DNA of 64,000 bases from Marthasterias glacialis (GCA_911728455.2 OU452227.1:23561414-23625413); one strand, 5' to 3'. Shown: positions 12,001 to 25,541, counted from the first letter of the stretch. Notes: generated by a model from the sequence alone, not told the origin. Translations and numbers: made by a program.

Positions 12001-13904
12001 TTACATGACACTTGACTAACCTGATCCAATTCAGACCAACAGCTGCAGACTGAAGGTCTGTTGTTGAGGAGGTGTTTATTACATCGTTCATGTTCAACAT
12101 CTCAGTGGTGTTGCAACTTGCGAGGATTTGTTTTCTCTTTTTTTCCCCATCATTTCTTTGGAGAGTTTGCTCATAGCATAAGGGATAATCGGTGTGTCAT
12201 TGCACTAAAGGATCATTCAAAGTTCTTATATTTTTAAGGTGTTATTGAGTGAACAATTTTTAAAGATCTCCCTCCTTGTCTGTGAGTTTAATTATTTGTT
12301 TTGAATTAGCCACTGGGGAACAAATAAATTAAAGAAAAAATACTTGATTGGTTGTTATGAAGAAAAAGATTATTATCTTCAAACTAAAAGGTCACTGAAT
12401 ACTAAGTTACCCAGTCAGTTTCCCTTGTGGTTTGTTACTTGATATTTGCCCCCCCCCCCAATTTTGGGCAGAACAGTGGGAAAAATTAGGGCAACACAAG
12501 AAGAAAAAAAGAAGACTTTTTATAAGTAATTGGTACTTGTGTTTTTATCTGTGTAAAATTTTGGGCAAATAAACCCCCCTGCCGCCTTAACCAAAGAGTC
12601 CCTATGCACCTATGGGAGCATCACATATGTGGCTATCAATATATCATTTCAAAGTGGTTTGTTGGGCCGAGAGAAATCCGATTAATTTAAAAAGAAATCA
12701 TTCGACCCAGACATAAGCCCTTTAGTTCTCATGTGACAGTGTACATGCCTTCAGCACAGGCAAATATGACTCTTAGCTAACCCAGTATGCTATGGTAAAG
12801 GGGAAATCACATAATGTGATCAGGGAAGTGGGAATTAAATTAGGTTTAGGAAAAATACATAGAGGGATTTGATTAGTTGAATTGAATCAGGTTGTATTGT
12901 CCTGAACAGTGTGACACATCTCACAATGACCTCTCGGTTTCACTTCTTATTCCTGTGTTAATCAGAAATCCAGTGGGCACGGCAGGTTGAGTGTGGTAAA
13001 AGCAAGTGGCTGTTTTCTTGATTCTAGTTTAAAGGGGTACATGTTATTTGTTGTATTTATTATATTTCTTTACCCAGGGTATGTCCGAATAGTTATAACT
13101 GGTTTCCATTGGGGTGGGGCCCTCATTCACTGCTACATATTTGTTTACTGCTTGTAGAGTTTACAATAATTACATTGGTCTTTTTATGAGTACATTCCAA
13201 TCAATTTTTCAACGAATGCCAAGTACAATGATGATACGTTTTAAGACACATGTCACAAAGGGATGGTAAACCATTGGTTTTTCATTATAAGTGTTTTATT
13301 GTACACTCTCAAACAATCAAAGTTGAACTACAAGTGTTCAATAAACACACTAGGCATCCAGCTTGTCAAAAAAGTCGTCAACTTTTGTGGTGATATTTTA
13401 CTCTGTTTTCTCAGAGATTTGTGCACGCTCTAATCAGGCTTATTTGGATTGCGACAATCAAAATAACAATGATTTTTATTTTTAAATGTCTAAAGAGGTT
13501 TATACTCAATTCAATTCAACTTTATTTATTTCATCACAGCTTACAAATAAAAAGTGAAAATTTTTTTCCTGGTGTACACTAAACACTCATGTACAATACT
13601 AACTAACTACATACACAATTAAAAAGGGAACTTCTAAACAAGACAAAACTGGTATGAACTTTATGATCAGATACCTTTCAGATTATAAGTAGGCCTAATA
13701 ATTGTTTTGTTTTTCAAACGACCAATCTTGTACTTTGTCTCCTAATGACAGGGTGTTTGTATTACAAACTTGGTTGTTGACGATCAGCCCAGGTTTCGGC
13801 CATTTTTGGAGTCTATATGCATGTAAAGATATATGGTACGCATCTAACCCGCGCGCGCTCCGCAACTAAATGGGTGACAGGTAAATTTGAGTCAATAAGC
13901 TTCC

Positions 13905-13982
13905 AGAAAATAATTAGCTCTGGTTTGGAGGTTAAAATAATTAGCTCTGGTTTGGAGGTTAAAATAATTAGCTCTGGTTTTT
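13905..13982. repeat. Short tandem repeat, about 30-bp unit, 2.7 copies
   Basis: The unit aaaataattagctctggttt plus ggaggtt is repeated almost without change. The high identity suggests recent expansion. It lies in the non-coding stretch and has no apparent function. Confidence 0.85.
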
Positions 13983-14915
13983 AAAGGCGTTCATATACAC
14001 TATTCATACATTGTAGTAACATTATAGTAACAATGTTTGCAAGCTATTCTAATGAAAAATGTGGACATGGAACAGTGAGTTTATCATGTCAATGAATTGT
14101 ACTCTACTTGATTGATTGTATCTTATTGCTCCACTCGACACCCACGCACACTTTTTGAATCAAATGAAAAGGTGATGTAAATTAAATTCTTAGGGGTTTG
14201 TCATTAAAGGGTAATTTATAACAGCTCAGCATGACAAGTTATAACCTTACTGGTTTCTCTGACCATCAGGCAAGTTATACATCAATTTTTAGGGAATTAT
14301 GAAAATAATTGTCAAAAGAATTTTATTTTTTAAGGTGGGAGATGGTAGAAATACTATTATCATTTTGAATGAGTGGTCACAATTTTATCTATTTTTTATT
14401 TTTTTACTGCATACAAGTTCCGATACTTTTTCATTTTTCCCCTCTTCTTTTTTTTGTTTTTTTTTGTTAAATTATTAATTATTTGGTAGGTCCTCAATGA
14501 GCAGCTGGTCTTGATGGGTAGCCCTCTGTTCCCATGTTTGTAAACATACAAATAAATTATTGATAAATGCATTAAATAAATTTGTGTATTTCTGGTAATG
14601 AAGTTATGAAATTAAATAAATTATACATTAAATAAATAAGTGCACAGAAGCACTGTAACAGGAAGTGACTGCAGAGTGTCAGTGTCTGAGCACTGTTACT
14701 TGTTAGTCCTGTTGAAAGATACCGGTCAAAAGTAAATCAAGTGATATGCCATGAGCTTGCATGTTGTTTAATTTAATGGTAATTTCTGTATTTTGACCAT
14801 AATAATAATAATACCGGAGTCTTATATAGCGCACGTATCTACCAACAATTGGGTACTCAAGGTGCTTATTATATTATTTTGAAGACAGGTTTTAAAAAAA
14901 AAGTGTGTAATTATA

Positions 14916-15110
14916 AGAGCCATTTATGTAGCACCTTGTGATGGTTTACAAGGTGCTGCGGTGCATTCAGCAGCCACTGCCACAAACACCGGGGCAAACC
15001 CCCTTTATCTTAGTGATAAGTGTAACTGGGTTCTTTAACATGTATTGCAGGACACTAATAACAATAATTTATTATGCAGGTTCAAATCCCACCCTTATCA
15101 ATTTTTCTTT
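14916..15110. repeat. Dispersed repeat 'tagcaccttgtgatggtttac', copy 2
   Basis: This matches 7965-8165 through the phrases gtttacaaggtgctgcgg, acaccggggcaaacccc and gtgataagtgta. It ends in caggttcaaatcccaccc, which looks like a tRNA B box. The B-box-like end supports a SINE origin. Confidence 0.5.
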
Positions 15111-16374
15111 GTTCACCCCAAAATTGATTTATATTTACTTATTGTTTCCAGTGGTGTATTACTTGTTTATTATTCACTTTCTGAAGCCATGTCATGCATG
15201 TAGGCTCCTCAAAGTGCCTGACACTAAACCCCTGCTCATTGGGCCCTAGCTTTCCTGAAGCCATCTCAACTCCTCAGGAGTATGAAGCATGGTGACCACC
15301 ATGGTGGCCATGTTGGTCAGGATTCTCAAGACTCATTTTGAAGTCATTCTTGTCATCGATGGATCATACAAATGTATAAACAATCATAACTTCATCTGTA
15401 ACAAAGAACAAATTGTAACCGTGCTACCATAACTCTTTTCATGTCGCTATATACCAAGCCAAGTCCCAGGACAAAAAAAAGAGGAAATTCCTGGGGATTT
15501 TTAACCCCACCCCACCCCATCTTTGTTTCACACTTGATGCAAATTTCCTGGGAATGATCAACACTCCCGATTGCTGACCCCAGGCCATGGGTTATCTCGG
15601 GTAATCTCCCAAGAAGGGGTAACTACTTCCCAGGAAATGACTATTTCCTGGGAGTTTGCCAGGGTTAGCAGTTCAAGTGTGAAAAAGGTCCACCAAATTT
15701 TCCCGGGAAATAAATCTAGTATGAAATGTTTACTTTTTAATGGAAAAGACACACAAGTGCTGAGGTCTGCGCATCAACTTGTACATGATATCTTCACTGT
15801 GGATAAAAACCAGTAAGGTTGACTCTTAGACAATTAGGGAATAAATAATGATGTCTGAAGACTATCTGGTTGACATTTCTGTAAACAGAGAAACAATTTG
15901 CTGTAAATTAATCTGTATTTCTTGTCTCTGTTCAATTTGCCAAATGTTATTCAAGGCTGTTTATATGTATATCTGTCTGCATGCTCAGGCGTCATATTGT
16001 CTGTTTGGTCTGAAGGAACAGAACGCTTGTATTAAAAATGCTGATAGGGGGCTTTATATCTCCAACTGTTTGACAAACAGAAACATGACAGATGAGGAAA
16101 CAGTGGCAAAGAAAAATGATCCATGGACATGATCTATGCTCTGTTGTTTTTCCTTCTGAAAATGGCATAAATTACTTCAATGGCTCAAATTCGTAGAATT
16201 GTTGAATGTGGTATGGATATATCATTGTTTAGTTTTGAAACTGAAGGGTGCAAGTTTTGTACTTGTTCTGTTGTAATATTGCACACAACTGTAGGCTATA
16301 CTGATCAGAAACCTTTATCATCCCTTGAAGACGTATCACTCATGTGTCCATCAACTGGAGGACCAAATTGCAAA

Positions 16375-16745
16375 CTTTAAAGTCCCTCTGCAAATTACAT
16401 TCTCAATTTGTCCCTGGTGATTACCAACCTTTCCTCCAAGCCCCTTAGCAAATGTCATTCTCAATTTGCCCCTGAAGATCATCACCATCCCCCCAACCCC
16501 CAACCCCCCAACCCATGGCAACTTGTACTCTAAATTTCCCGCGAGGTGATTATCAAACCTCACCCCCCCCCCCCACCCCAAAGACCCTCAGCAAATTTCA
16601 CTCTCAATATGCCCCCGGTGATTATCAACCCCACACCCCTTAACCCGCCAAGTCTCAGCAAATTATACTCTCAATTTCCCCCAGAGGTGATCATCAAACC
16701 TCACCCCCCCCTCCCAAGTCCCTCAACAAATTTCTCTGTAGAATC
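16375..16745. repeat. C-rich minisatellite with degenerate 55-75-bp units
   Basis: About five or six degenerate units contain agcaaattacattctcaatt-type cores followed by gtgattatcaaccc and a C-rich stretch. Overlapping proline-rich reading frames (PHPPPPP) come from the C runs and are not taken as genes. Confidence 0.6.
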
Positions 16746-16854
16746 ACCCCCTTGTGACCTTAAGCAAGTACTGTACAGCAAATTCGTCATATGCTGCACA
16801 TTTTTCCCTAGGATGTTTACACCTTTTTAAGATACTTATTGTTTAATCAAGAGA

Positions 16855-16903
16855 AATAAACACTGAAATATGTTGTTTTAAATCAATTTCATTGAAGTTT
16901 ATT
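16855..16903. terminator. Closely spaced convergent poly(A) hexamers
   Basis: AATAAA occurs on the plus strand at 16855-16860 and on the minus strand at 16898-16903. Cleavage sites 15-25 bases beyond each would nearly meet. The pair lies roughly midway between the CLCN7 and CDR2L stop codons. Because AATAAA is frequent in AT-rich DNA, use by either gene is speculative. Confidence 0.25.
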
Positions 16904-18213
16904 GCCATGCATCTGTAAAAACATGCATTTAGCAGAATAAAGTATATATTCATGCATATATTATTATATAACCTTTGTCACATTTAGTTATCAACTTTAT
17001 ATTTTAACAAAAAACTTCTAACAGTAAAAGTTCTTCAAAACAAAATGTTAAAACCATAACACATTTTTACAGACATCTCATCAACTACATGCACTTTAAC
17101 ATTTGAAATATAGCTCTAGATAAAATGATTTGTTGCTAACAATACTCTATGGCTCTACCTATACATGTAAATCCATATATTATATCTTTGATTTTTAATA
17201 GATTATCTACAAATATATCTATCTGTTGCACATCTAAAAATGAAAAGGAGTTACCGTGCTTAAATTATTGAATCACATTCTGAGTGTCATTTAAAAGAAA
17301 AATGTCGCACACGAAACAAGTTGTAAACCAAAGGTACACTAAATCATTGGTTTTTGGAAAAGTTCACTAACTCTCATTCGATAGTTTTTCTTTAAGCATA
17401 CCATACAAGCAACTCGTGAAAACGTCATCAAATTCCGCAGTCAAGTTTTACTGAAAAAAAAAAGTTTTATGCTTTTGTCAGGGTTTCTGTGCACATCCAC
17501 ATTGGGCTTATTTCAATTGCTGCAATCAAAATAAGCACTGGCGATATTTGGGGGAACTTCAAATGTTATTTGAAAGTGTTTATAACAGTGTTTCAGATGG
17601 GAAGATTTATCTGGAGTATCAGTACTGGTATGAACTTTATAATCCATGAGCTTTCAGATTAACACTAACAATTTTTGTCTTGATAATTACAAATCCCATA
17701 CTTGTTAAGATACTGATATTACCCTTGACGCCATGATCAGAGAAAGGTCTACATGTGCAAGGTTGGCAAATAAAGTGTACATAGTTTTGTGTGAAAAAAC
17801 TTGCACACAAATGAAAACAAGTAAAGACACTTCAAAACTTATTCCTGGAACGAACGTCTGGCAAAAGTATGAAACTACAATCTGTAACTAGCAATCTATT
17901 AAATTAATTCTCTTTTTAAATGTCATTACACTATGCACTGTTGATATAAATCTAAAATTGAAAATCCAAGAAATTTCCAGTTAACATCTAGAGCACCAGT
18001 TTTAAGTCACAAATACTACTGAGTTTTAAGAAAGTTTAAATTACAAATTTGATTGTTTAGCATTTTTTTTCAAATAATATCATAAAGTATAGGTGTTTGT
18101 ATATTGCAACCCAGTTTTATTCCCATGTAGCCTACATGTACAACATGAAGACATCCAACCATTAAAGCTGCCCAAAACCCACATTAAAATTGCTGTAAAC
18201 AGACCTGATACTT

Positions 18214-18411
18214 CATGGAGGCAATAGACCTTTATCATGCTGCCACCATCTTGGTCATGTTCACTGTATCCAATAACAGTAATAGATGCTAATATTCATT
18301 GCACAAAAAGGAACCAGACTATTTGCCCCTCCAGCCTCGGTTTGGTTACATTGGTTTGAATGGGATAACATCAAGATGGCCGCACCATGGAAAAGGTCTA
18401 TTGCCTCCATG
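18214..18411. mobile_element. 198-bp foldback with about 40-bp inverted ends
   Basis: The left end catggaggcaatagacctt continues to gccaccatcttg. The right end is its inverted copy (caagatggccgcaccatgg to gcctccatg). A truncated relative lies near 22935-23075 (ccatgataaaggtctttt). It is non-coding and MITE-like. Confidence 0.7.
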
Positions 18412-18584
18412 CCCCTTAGTCACAGGTAAGCAAGGAATGTTTGACTGTGTAAGTGTGTACAATAAAAAATTCCTTGCTAACCTGTGAAATACGCTTACAA
18501 CGATTTGTTGTTTCCGGAAAGAAGAGCAAATAAATTGGGCCCTGGTTTGACATACATCTTCATAACTTCATAACGAGGACTACT

Positions 18585-18869
18585 GGGGCCAATTTCATAG
18601 CGCTGCTTAACAGTAAGCAAATTTTTGTGCTAACTATAGCAGAAAAATTTGCTTAAGCGTAAGCATATTTCACAGGTTAGCAAGAAAATTAGGCGGCCAA
18701 CTTGCGCGTTCACCATGGATTTGTATTGTTACGTCATTTATTTTCCTACAGTAAGCACAGGAAGGTTAGCATGCCTTTTCCTGTGCTTACGGTTAGCAGC
18801 GCTATGAAATGGACATCGCACAGTAAGCACAAAATCAGCTGTTAAACAGCTCTATGAAATTGGGCCCTG
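18585..18869. mobile_element. MITE family 'gggccaatttcatagagctgct', copy 1
   Basis: The ends are ggggccaatttcatagcgct and agctctatgaaattgggccc, inverted relative to each other. The inside is rich in gcttaagc and gtaagcac phrases. Other members are at 34513-34700 and 62648-62845, with a partial copy at 31045-31210. I know such ends as widespread in echinoderm and amphioxus DNA, which supports the taxonomic guess. Confidence 0.75.
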
Positions 18870-19687
18870 GTATTTACCTCTCAAAATGCAAGTCAACAAT
18901 TTGAACCTTTAGTCTACTCTGATGTTTACAGAAATATTTTACATATTTTCAAATTTACTCATTCCCTGATAGTGCCCCTGCAGTCAAGTATATCCATGTC
19001 AAAATCAATTGAATTGTTTTTATATTCAATGTTTAATAGTCAGTAAAATGATGATTCAATACCACTGCTACATGGCTTCCTTAAAAGCAATTACGTGGGC
19101 AAGAGAAAAACAAGTTGAAATGTACTTTCTACATCCCTGTTGTTTTTTGTCTACAAAATAAACAAAGCAACTAGCAGCTTTAAAAAATTCATCTTGCATT
19201 AATAGATTAGGCTAAAGTCAATAAACAATTCTTGACAGCACATTTGTATAAACCTACATTGTTTACTGACAAATTAGTTTCATAAGCATCCGAATGTTTA
19301 TAAATGATCAATTACAGTTATACACTTGGCTTGCAACTGATTGGAACAGGTGCTTATGTTATTCTCAATATTCATATAGACAGGTAATGAAATAATTGAA
19401 TGAAATAAAGTTAATGAAATAAAGTAAAATGTGACGTCACCATGAAAATCACTGGATGACATCTAAAGCCTGCCTCATTATAAAAGACCAACTTCACATT
19501 ATCAATCTATATCAATATTAAACATTATCCTTGGCTCGATTTTACAAAGAGATGAGGATTTGATTCCATATTAACTGTTTTTTCCCAGACACAACAAATA
19601 AATTGAAATTTTAACCACTTGTGTTTGCTCGTTTTCACAAATCCCATCATCTGGAAAGGGCCTTTACAGAAAGTCTGCCCATATTTG

Positions 19688-20010
19688 GCATGTTGTGGCC
19701 CAGCGGTCTAGTGCACCGAACTCAAGTTCTGGTGGCCAAGTCATCAGGGCGTGGGTTTGAATCCCCATCAGGACACTTGTGTCCTTGAGCAAGACACTTA
19801 ACTATAATTGCTTCTCTTCACCCAGGGGTAAATGGGTACCTGTGAGGGCAGAGATGGTTTCTTGCGATAGGTTTAGCTTGGTGCGCTACATACTTGGCAG
19901 CACAGGCTGTATACTCCCCAGGGAGCTGAGATGGTTTAAGGAATGAAATAAATGGCCCAGTGACTGGGGTAATAATGTTCCAGCGCCATGAGCGTCGAGT
20001 GACGGATTTG
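19688..20010 (+). mobile_element. tRNA-Leu-derived SINE, full-looking copy
   Basis: The head runs gtggcccagcggtctagtgc (A box), then actcaagttctgg (a CAA anticodon-like arm), then gcgtgggtttgaatcccca (B box). It matches the layout of tRNA-Leu. A shared body starting gtgtccttgagcaagacact follows, with a 3' part containing ggctgtatactccccaggga. The lack of a proper acceptor stem and the long body rule out a functional tRNA gene. Relatives lie at 3395 (minus), 57473 and 63625. Confidence 0.75.
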
Positions 20011-20698
20011 AGCTCTAATGTGAGAAGCCACTATCATTAATAGCAGGAGTAGTACTCAAACCACCACTTACAAGCAGTGAGCACAGAGCTTTGGGGAAAA
20101 TATGAACTGAGCATAAACCAAAACTGTAATTTCAAAGACAATTGACTAGGCTCATAATAAAAAAAATCTCAATCGAATTAGAATCAACAGCACCTGCCTT
20201 AGTGGCTAGAGTGAAAAAAGAGGTGGTACATTGTATCGGCTTGTTTGTGGGTAACAAGCTAGAAGCACTGGGATTAAGGCACCTCAAAGAATCAAGCAAG
20301 TTAACTTTCGAGTAAAAGACTTACAGTTAGCTGCAATTTTGCAACAATAAAGGCTGGGAGCAGGCTTAATCATTGACAAGAGCTGACTAATAAAGTTCTT
20401 ATAATTAAAGAAGCCAAGCTGATAAATTACAAGTAGGATTTGGAGCTTTGTATGATCATGATGTAGTATCTTAGCAAAATAACTTCTGGAAACATGAGAA
20501 GTATGTTTGGAATGTTGGTGGTTCTATTTAGAACCAGCATTTCTTCACAGCAGAGATTCATATCACCTGTAAAAGGTTGTCACTCAAACACTAACTAGTT
20601 CTCTTACATTAACTCAGTTGGCCATAGTGAGATAACTCATACCATTATGTGTAAGTCATAAAAGACGATTCAACCCTTTAGAGAGCACAGTGAAAACT

Positions 20699-21447
20699 AG
20701 TCTTGGTTCCAAGACGCTAATGTTGCATAGTCACGAGCAATCATGAAAACCTTACTGCAGAAAAAAAACTTCTCGCTGCTAGAGGGCGCTATCATTCCAG
20801 TATACAAATATTGACTGCTTCGAGTGGCGTAGTAAAACTAGTCACTCGAGGTGATCCCCGGAGCAGCCTATCTTCCCGAGGCGGAGCCGAGGGAAGATAG
20901 GCGGCTCCGGGGATCACCGAGAGTGACTAGTTTTACTACGCCACGAGATAAAGCAGTCAATATTTGTTTTATAACACCTCAATTTCATCCAATTTGTTGT
21001 AATATTCGTTAAACAACTGTGGGTATACCAGTCTTCAAACAACTGTGTAAAATCTGACAGGAAAACTTGACAAAAAGAAAGAGGGGGTACCACACTGCCT
21101 TCGTTCTCATATCGTATTTCGAATGCACGTATTATTTGATCGTTTCACCGGGTTCGAGGTTGTCGTTGGATAGTACCATTTAATAGTTCTTTTGGTCGGT
21201 GTGCAGTGTGATAGTAAAAATACACAACACCACGTGACGCACATTCGGCCAATCAACAGATAGAATCAAAGGAAGAGGTGTTATAATAACTGCTATCACC
21301 CCACGAACTGCTATCACAGAAGCGTCTTGGGAATTTCCTGTGTTGGCAGTTACTGGAATGATAGCGCCCTCTAGTGGTGATAAGCTTTTTTCGGCGATAA
21401 GGGTTTTTTCATGACTATTCGTGACTCTGCAACAAGAGCCAAGACTA
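20699..21447. mobile_element. About 750-bp element with about 100-bp terminal inverted repeats
   Basis: Left arm 20699-20803 and right arm 21348-21447 are imperfect inverted copies. They share agtcttgg, agtcacga, tcatgaaaa and the well-conserved ctagagggcgctatcattcc. Just inside the left arm sits a second palindrome at 20804-20967. I see no transposase fragment. A non-autonomous DNA transposon is most likely. Confidence 0.7.
20804..20967. repeat. 164-bp near-perfect palindrome
   Basis: The arms run from acaaatattgactgctt through cgtagtaaaactagtcact and ggtgatccccgg to a short turn at cgaggcggagccgagg, then back in inverted order. Mismatches are few. Cruciform or hairpin formation is expected if it is single-stranded or transcribed. 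Confidence 0.85.
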
Positions 21448-24400
21448 AGTGGCTTGTACCAAAATGGCCACAGGATTTGACCTACATGACCTTCCACTCA
21501 AACAAAAAGGTCAAAGTAAAGGTCATGTCACATGTCTCTCTTGTTCTTACATAGTATCTACATTTCTAAAACACTAAAACCAAATTTCTGTTTCAAATTA
21601 CACTTCTTCATTTCTGTTGAGAGAGTTAATCTACTTTTGAACATCCCTATAATCCAATTTAATGGAAGATGTTTCTAATTTTCCCTTTACAAAAACAAAA
21701 TGGGGAAAAAGAAACAGCTGAGCAGCCTCTGGTATTCGAACACACCAGCACCCGGAATTTGTAATTACATTAATACTACCAGTACCAGCATATTCATAAA
21801 TTTTTAATTTGTGTGTCAATTTTAATGGAGATAATAAATTAATGACAGACTTCATTATGTGTGAGAGATGGACTAACTTTTAGTATGCCATATCCAATAA
21901 TGGGGAAGGAATGACCTTGCTTCCAAAACTAATCGTCTGTTGATGCATAATTAGCATATTGAGATGTCCTTGTTTTGTACATTGCATATGCAGTTACAAT
22001 CCTAAATACATTTCATGTCGTATACATTGTCAGTAGACCAGTAAGGCCCAATGATCCATTGAGACCATAGTGGCTTGTACCACAATGCCTACATGCAACC
22101 AACCGCAGAGAGCAAGATTAAGCCAACTTTGACTCAACCAAAAAGACTTTAGTAACGGTCATATCCTAAATTGACATTTTCCAATGTTTCCCACGTTGAC
22201 ATATGAACTCAACTACATTTCTAAAACGAAACCAAATGTCTGTTTCACATTATTTTCCCACGCAATTTATACCTAAGCGACCAGTGGACTCAAGTTAATT
22301 TTGTTCATCTCTTATCGGTCTAGTCTTGCTTTTTATCAGTCACTAACAATAGCTTCTTGCTGTTAACTCAATTGTGCTTAGCAAGGTTTTTCTGTGAGCA
22401 GCAAATTTGCCACATTTTCATTATTTAGGTCACTGTAAAGTTTGCCAACCTTTTCTATTCTTCTTGGCCCTTGAGAAATACGCTGCTAGGGTGGAAACCT
22501 CAGGTCGTTCACAATTTTTTGCATTTATACCACGTATCATTTGGGTTGGTAGGGAGTTTGCAATAACTACTTTTTTTGAACATGTTATCATTATCACATT
22601 AGTCAATATTTGCATTTAACCTTTCCGACACTGCTGCAGTCTAAACTTGTACATGTGTTCCTTACATTGAAAATTGCGATAAATCTTTACAGACCAGAGT
22701 CCGATTTCACAAGGCTTGTACATGTAGAACATGTAAAGTATTTTACTTTAAAATGTTGCTAATCAAAAGATAGCGGAGAGATGCAGGGGCCGGGCTAGAA
22801 CATTTTACACAGTGTTCTTAAGGCCAACTAGTTTCGGCTATACACTAAACTTTCCCTATGCTAATCTAAGTTTGTGTTTCAAAGAATAACATATGTATAT
22901 CATGCTGAGCAAACTTTGTATAGTTCCCTGTATACACGATGGCAATCACAGTACAAAATCTCATTTCATTACAAGTGGACCAGACTATTTTTCCCCCTTT
23001 CTGCCTCAGCCCAGTTACATTGAATTAAATAGGGGAAGAAAAAAAAAACAAGGACCATGATAAAGGTCTTTTCAGGTATATGTCTGCCTTTACGGATAAT
23101 AAAACAATACTGACTTTTTTCTATTGGAAGTTGTAAATTTGGTGCAGTTGATGCATAATAATAATGTGATGCAAAATAAATGACATTGTACTTGGCTTAT
23201 GAGAGTATCTCAAGTTTGGAACGTTACCGTTCCTACGGTATTCTCAGCGAAGGTTCCCAGTACATCGTCTAAACTAATGTTCCCAGTGTATTGCTGGAAT
23301 GCCCCATTTGTGATGCTTCCTCACACTGATGACTTTGTTGATACCTAAATATCGGCCAAGTACACATGTCATTCATAATAAATAATACTGTGACAAAATC
23401 TTGAAGGGAAAATATAAAATTGTGACTTCTTTCCAGTACCGTGGAGAGTGTCTGCGGTTCAATGATTTAAGCCCAAAACAAACATTGAAAGAGTAAGAAT
23501 GATTACTGTTTATATGATTGTCAATGTATATACACCACTGTGCAGGAAGTTCTCGTTACCCAAGCCTTTGGTAACAACTCTGTCTCTACAGCTAAGTTAA
23601 AAATGAAAATACAAAATAATACAAAGTTAAGTCATGGAGGCAATACAAAATCATTGGAGTAATACTGTAGACAACAATTTGCAGAGGATAGTGAGTTTAT
23701 ATAAATTATACTGGTATGTGTTATTCCTCGCTTAGGAAATCTAGCTATGTTTTGATTCACAAGAGGTTGGCCTGGAATTTCATGAGTTTATGGAGGCGAT
23801 GGCCTTGATTGTCTGAAGAAGCTCACACGTAATTCACTTTCTGCAACTGTACATAATCTATGAAGACCACTGAATGAATGATTTGAAGCTATGCAAGGTG
23901 GTGGATCAGTAGGTTTTGGTTTGTGATATCTCACTTTTCTAAAGCTGTGTGTTTATATCAGAATTGAACCATCAACTGCTATCGGAATGTACAATGCAGT
24001 TCTTGGTTTTCCTTACGTTTCACTATAGAGCCTGTTCCAGTCTTCAATAGAAGGCTGTTCTCCTGATGAGAGACTTCTCACTCTCCTATATTTGCCTCCT
24101 TGACCATTTCACCTGAGAGTCATCACCCACAATAAATCTTGGTAGCACCATTTTGGGATTCAGATTCCCTGTGTGTTACTGTACAGTGCGCATTTTAGGC
24201 TACGTATGCGTGCTAGACGTGTATACAATATTTACATACAATTTGATTCTCAACATGGCACACCATGGGCAGACAGTCACCTGACAGTAACCAGGGTAGC
24301 TAAAATACAGCTCATATCTGTGGTTACATCTTAAGTACACATGACATGAAATGCATGCAAACAATCTGTAAACGCACTTCGCAATCGCACAACAAATTTC

Positions 24401-25541
24401 CATCCTAAAGTGTCACAACAATACATGAAGGTAAAATGCCATTTGAAGGGGGTCTACAGTCATATTTTTTTCAGACACTAGATTTACAAATAAGCGTAAC
24501 CTGAGAGAAATGGCCAAGCCCTGTGCTGAATGCAACTCCATGCTTGACACACTGGCAAATTTGATTTCAGAGCATAATCGAAATAATTTGTAGATTTTTT
24601 TTACAAGTATTTACATTTCTCATATTTTTTTTAACATTAGTTTTAAAATGACCAGTCATTTACCACACAAGAATTTGTTATTTCTTTGGCTGGATAAAGA
24701 GACATTTACAGGATTTGTGTGTGTTTACATTACATTGTACAAATACGAACAATGTACATTTGCACAAGAAAACATTGTTTATTTAAAATAACAACAAAAA
24801 CATTAACAGCACAGTAAAAAGAACGGCAAAATAAGTACGCATGAAATTAAGAAATTTACAGATAAGTAATTGATTTTGAGAACCCTGTTTTTCCATGCAT
24901 TTAAAAACTTGGTAAAACTAATCTACTTTACACAACAATCATATATCCGATTTTACTGACAATGTACAACAAGCACAATTAAAGAACAATTTTGATTGGC
25001 TTTAAAAGTGATTAGCAATGGACCCAATATCCCTTATGCATGCCCCAGTACGCATGACCAGAAATGATCATCACGCAAAGGTTTCTGGGTGAAATCCGAG
25101 TCCACACAACATCGGCAAACCATGGCACGTTAATTTTGAAGCAATATGACACAAAACACATAAAACCTGGCATAGTTACATGTAAACTACAGCATGGCAT
25201 CCATCTTGGCAACTTGATTTCTTTTTTAGCTGTACTCAGTTTCCCACCATGCAATGCGGTATATATTTAAAATGGCGCTGGTACATATAGGCTATTCACA
25301 GCGCTGCTCACCACATCTTACAGGGTTAGTGCCAATTTTCTAAGCTGAGTGCATTTGCGAAGTATGCTTAGCAACATGAAGTGCAGTACGTACATGCACA
25401 CATACAGCCCTTGCCATTCTGCACTGTAAGCACATCATTTTCCAACTGAAGCTTAAATTTCTTTGGCATACGTTAAAAATGTAAACAGATCGAATCAATA
25501 ACTGAGTGCAGTTTGGCAAATGTAACCAACATGTTAGTTTT

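Larger units (their letters stand above)
7848..16860. other. Non-coding stretch downstream of CLCN7
   Basis: I find no open frame with a recognisable family or an exon chain on either strand. Contents: dispersed repeats at 7965 and 14916, a foldback at 8916-9059, an A-run near 9086, a short tandem repeat at 13905-13982, a repeat at about 15475-15720 shared with 28855-28985, and a minisatellite at 16375-16745. The region may include the CLCN7 3' UTR. The end of that transcript cannot be fixed from sequence. Confidence 0.6.
16904..25541. other. Non-coding stretch between convergent CLCN7 and CDR2L
   Basis: No exon chain is recognisable. The stretch is AT-rich with frequent short A/T runs. It holds foldbacks at 18214-18411 and 18585-18869, a SINE at 19688-20010 and the long-TIR element at 20699-21447. 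Part may be 3' UTR of CDR2L, since poly(A) hexamers are plentiful. Confidence 0.55.

Noticed and set aside
16546-16830. Proline-rich open frame
   Set aside because: It is generated by the C runs of a degenerate minisatellite, with no splice context or conserved segment.
19688-19775. Functional tRNA-Leu gene
   Set aside because: The A and B boxes and a CAA-like arm are present, but the acceptor stem does not pair properly and the sequence continues into a SINE body shared with other copies.
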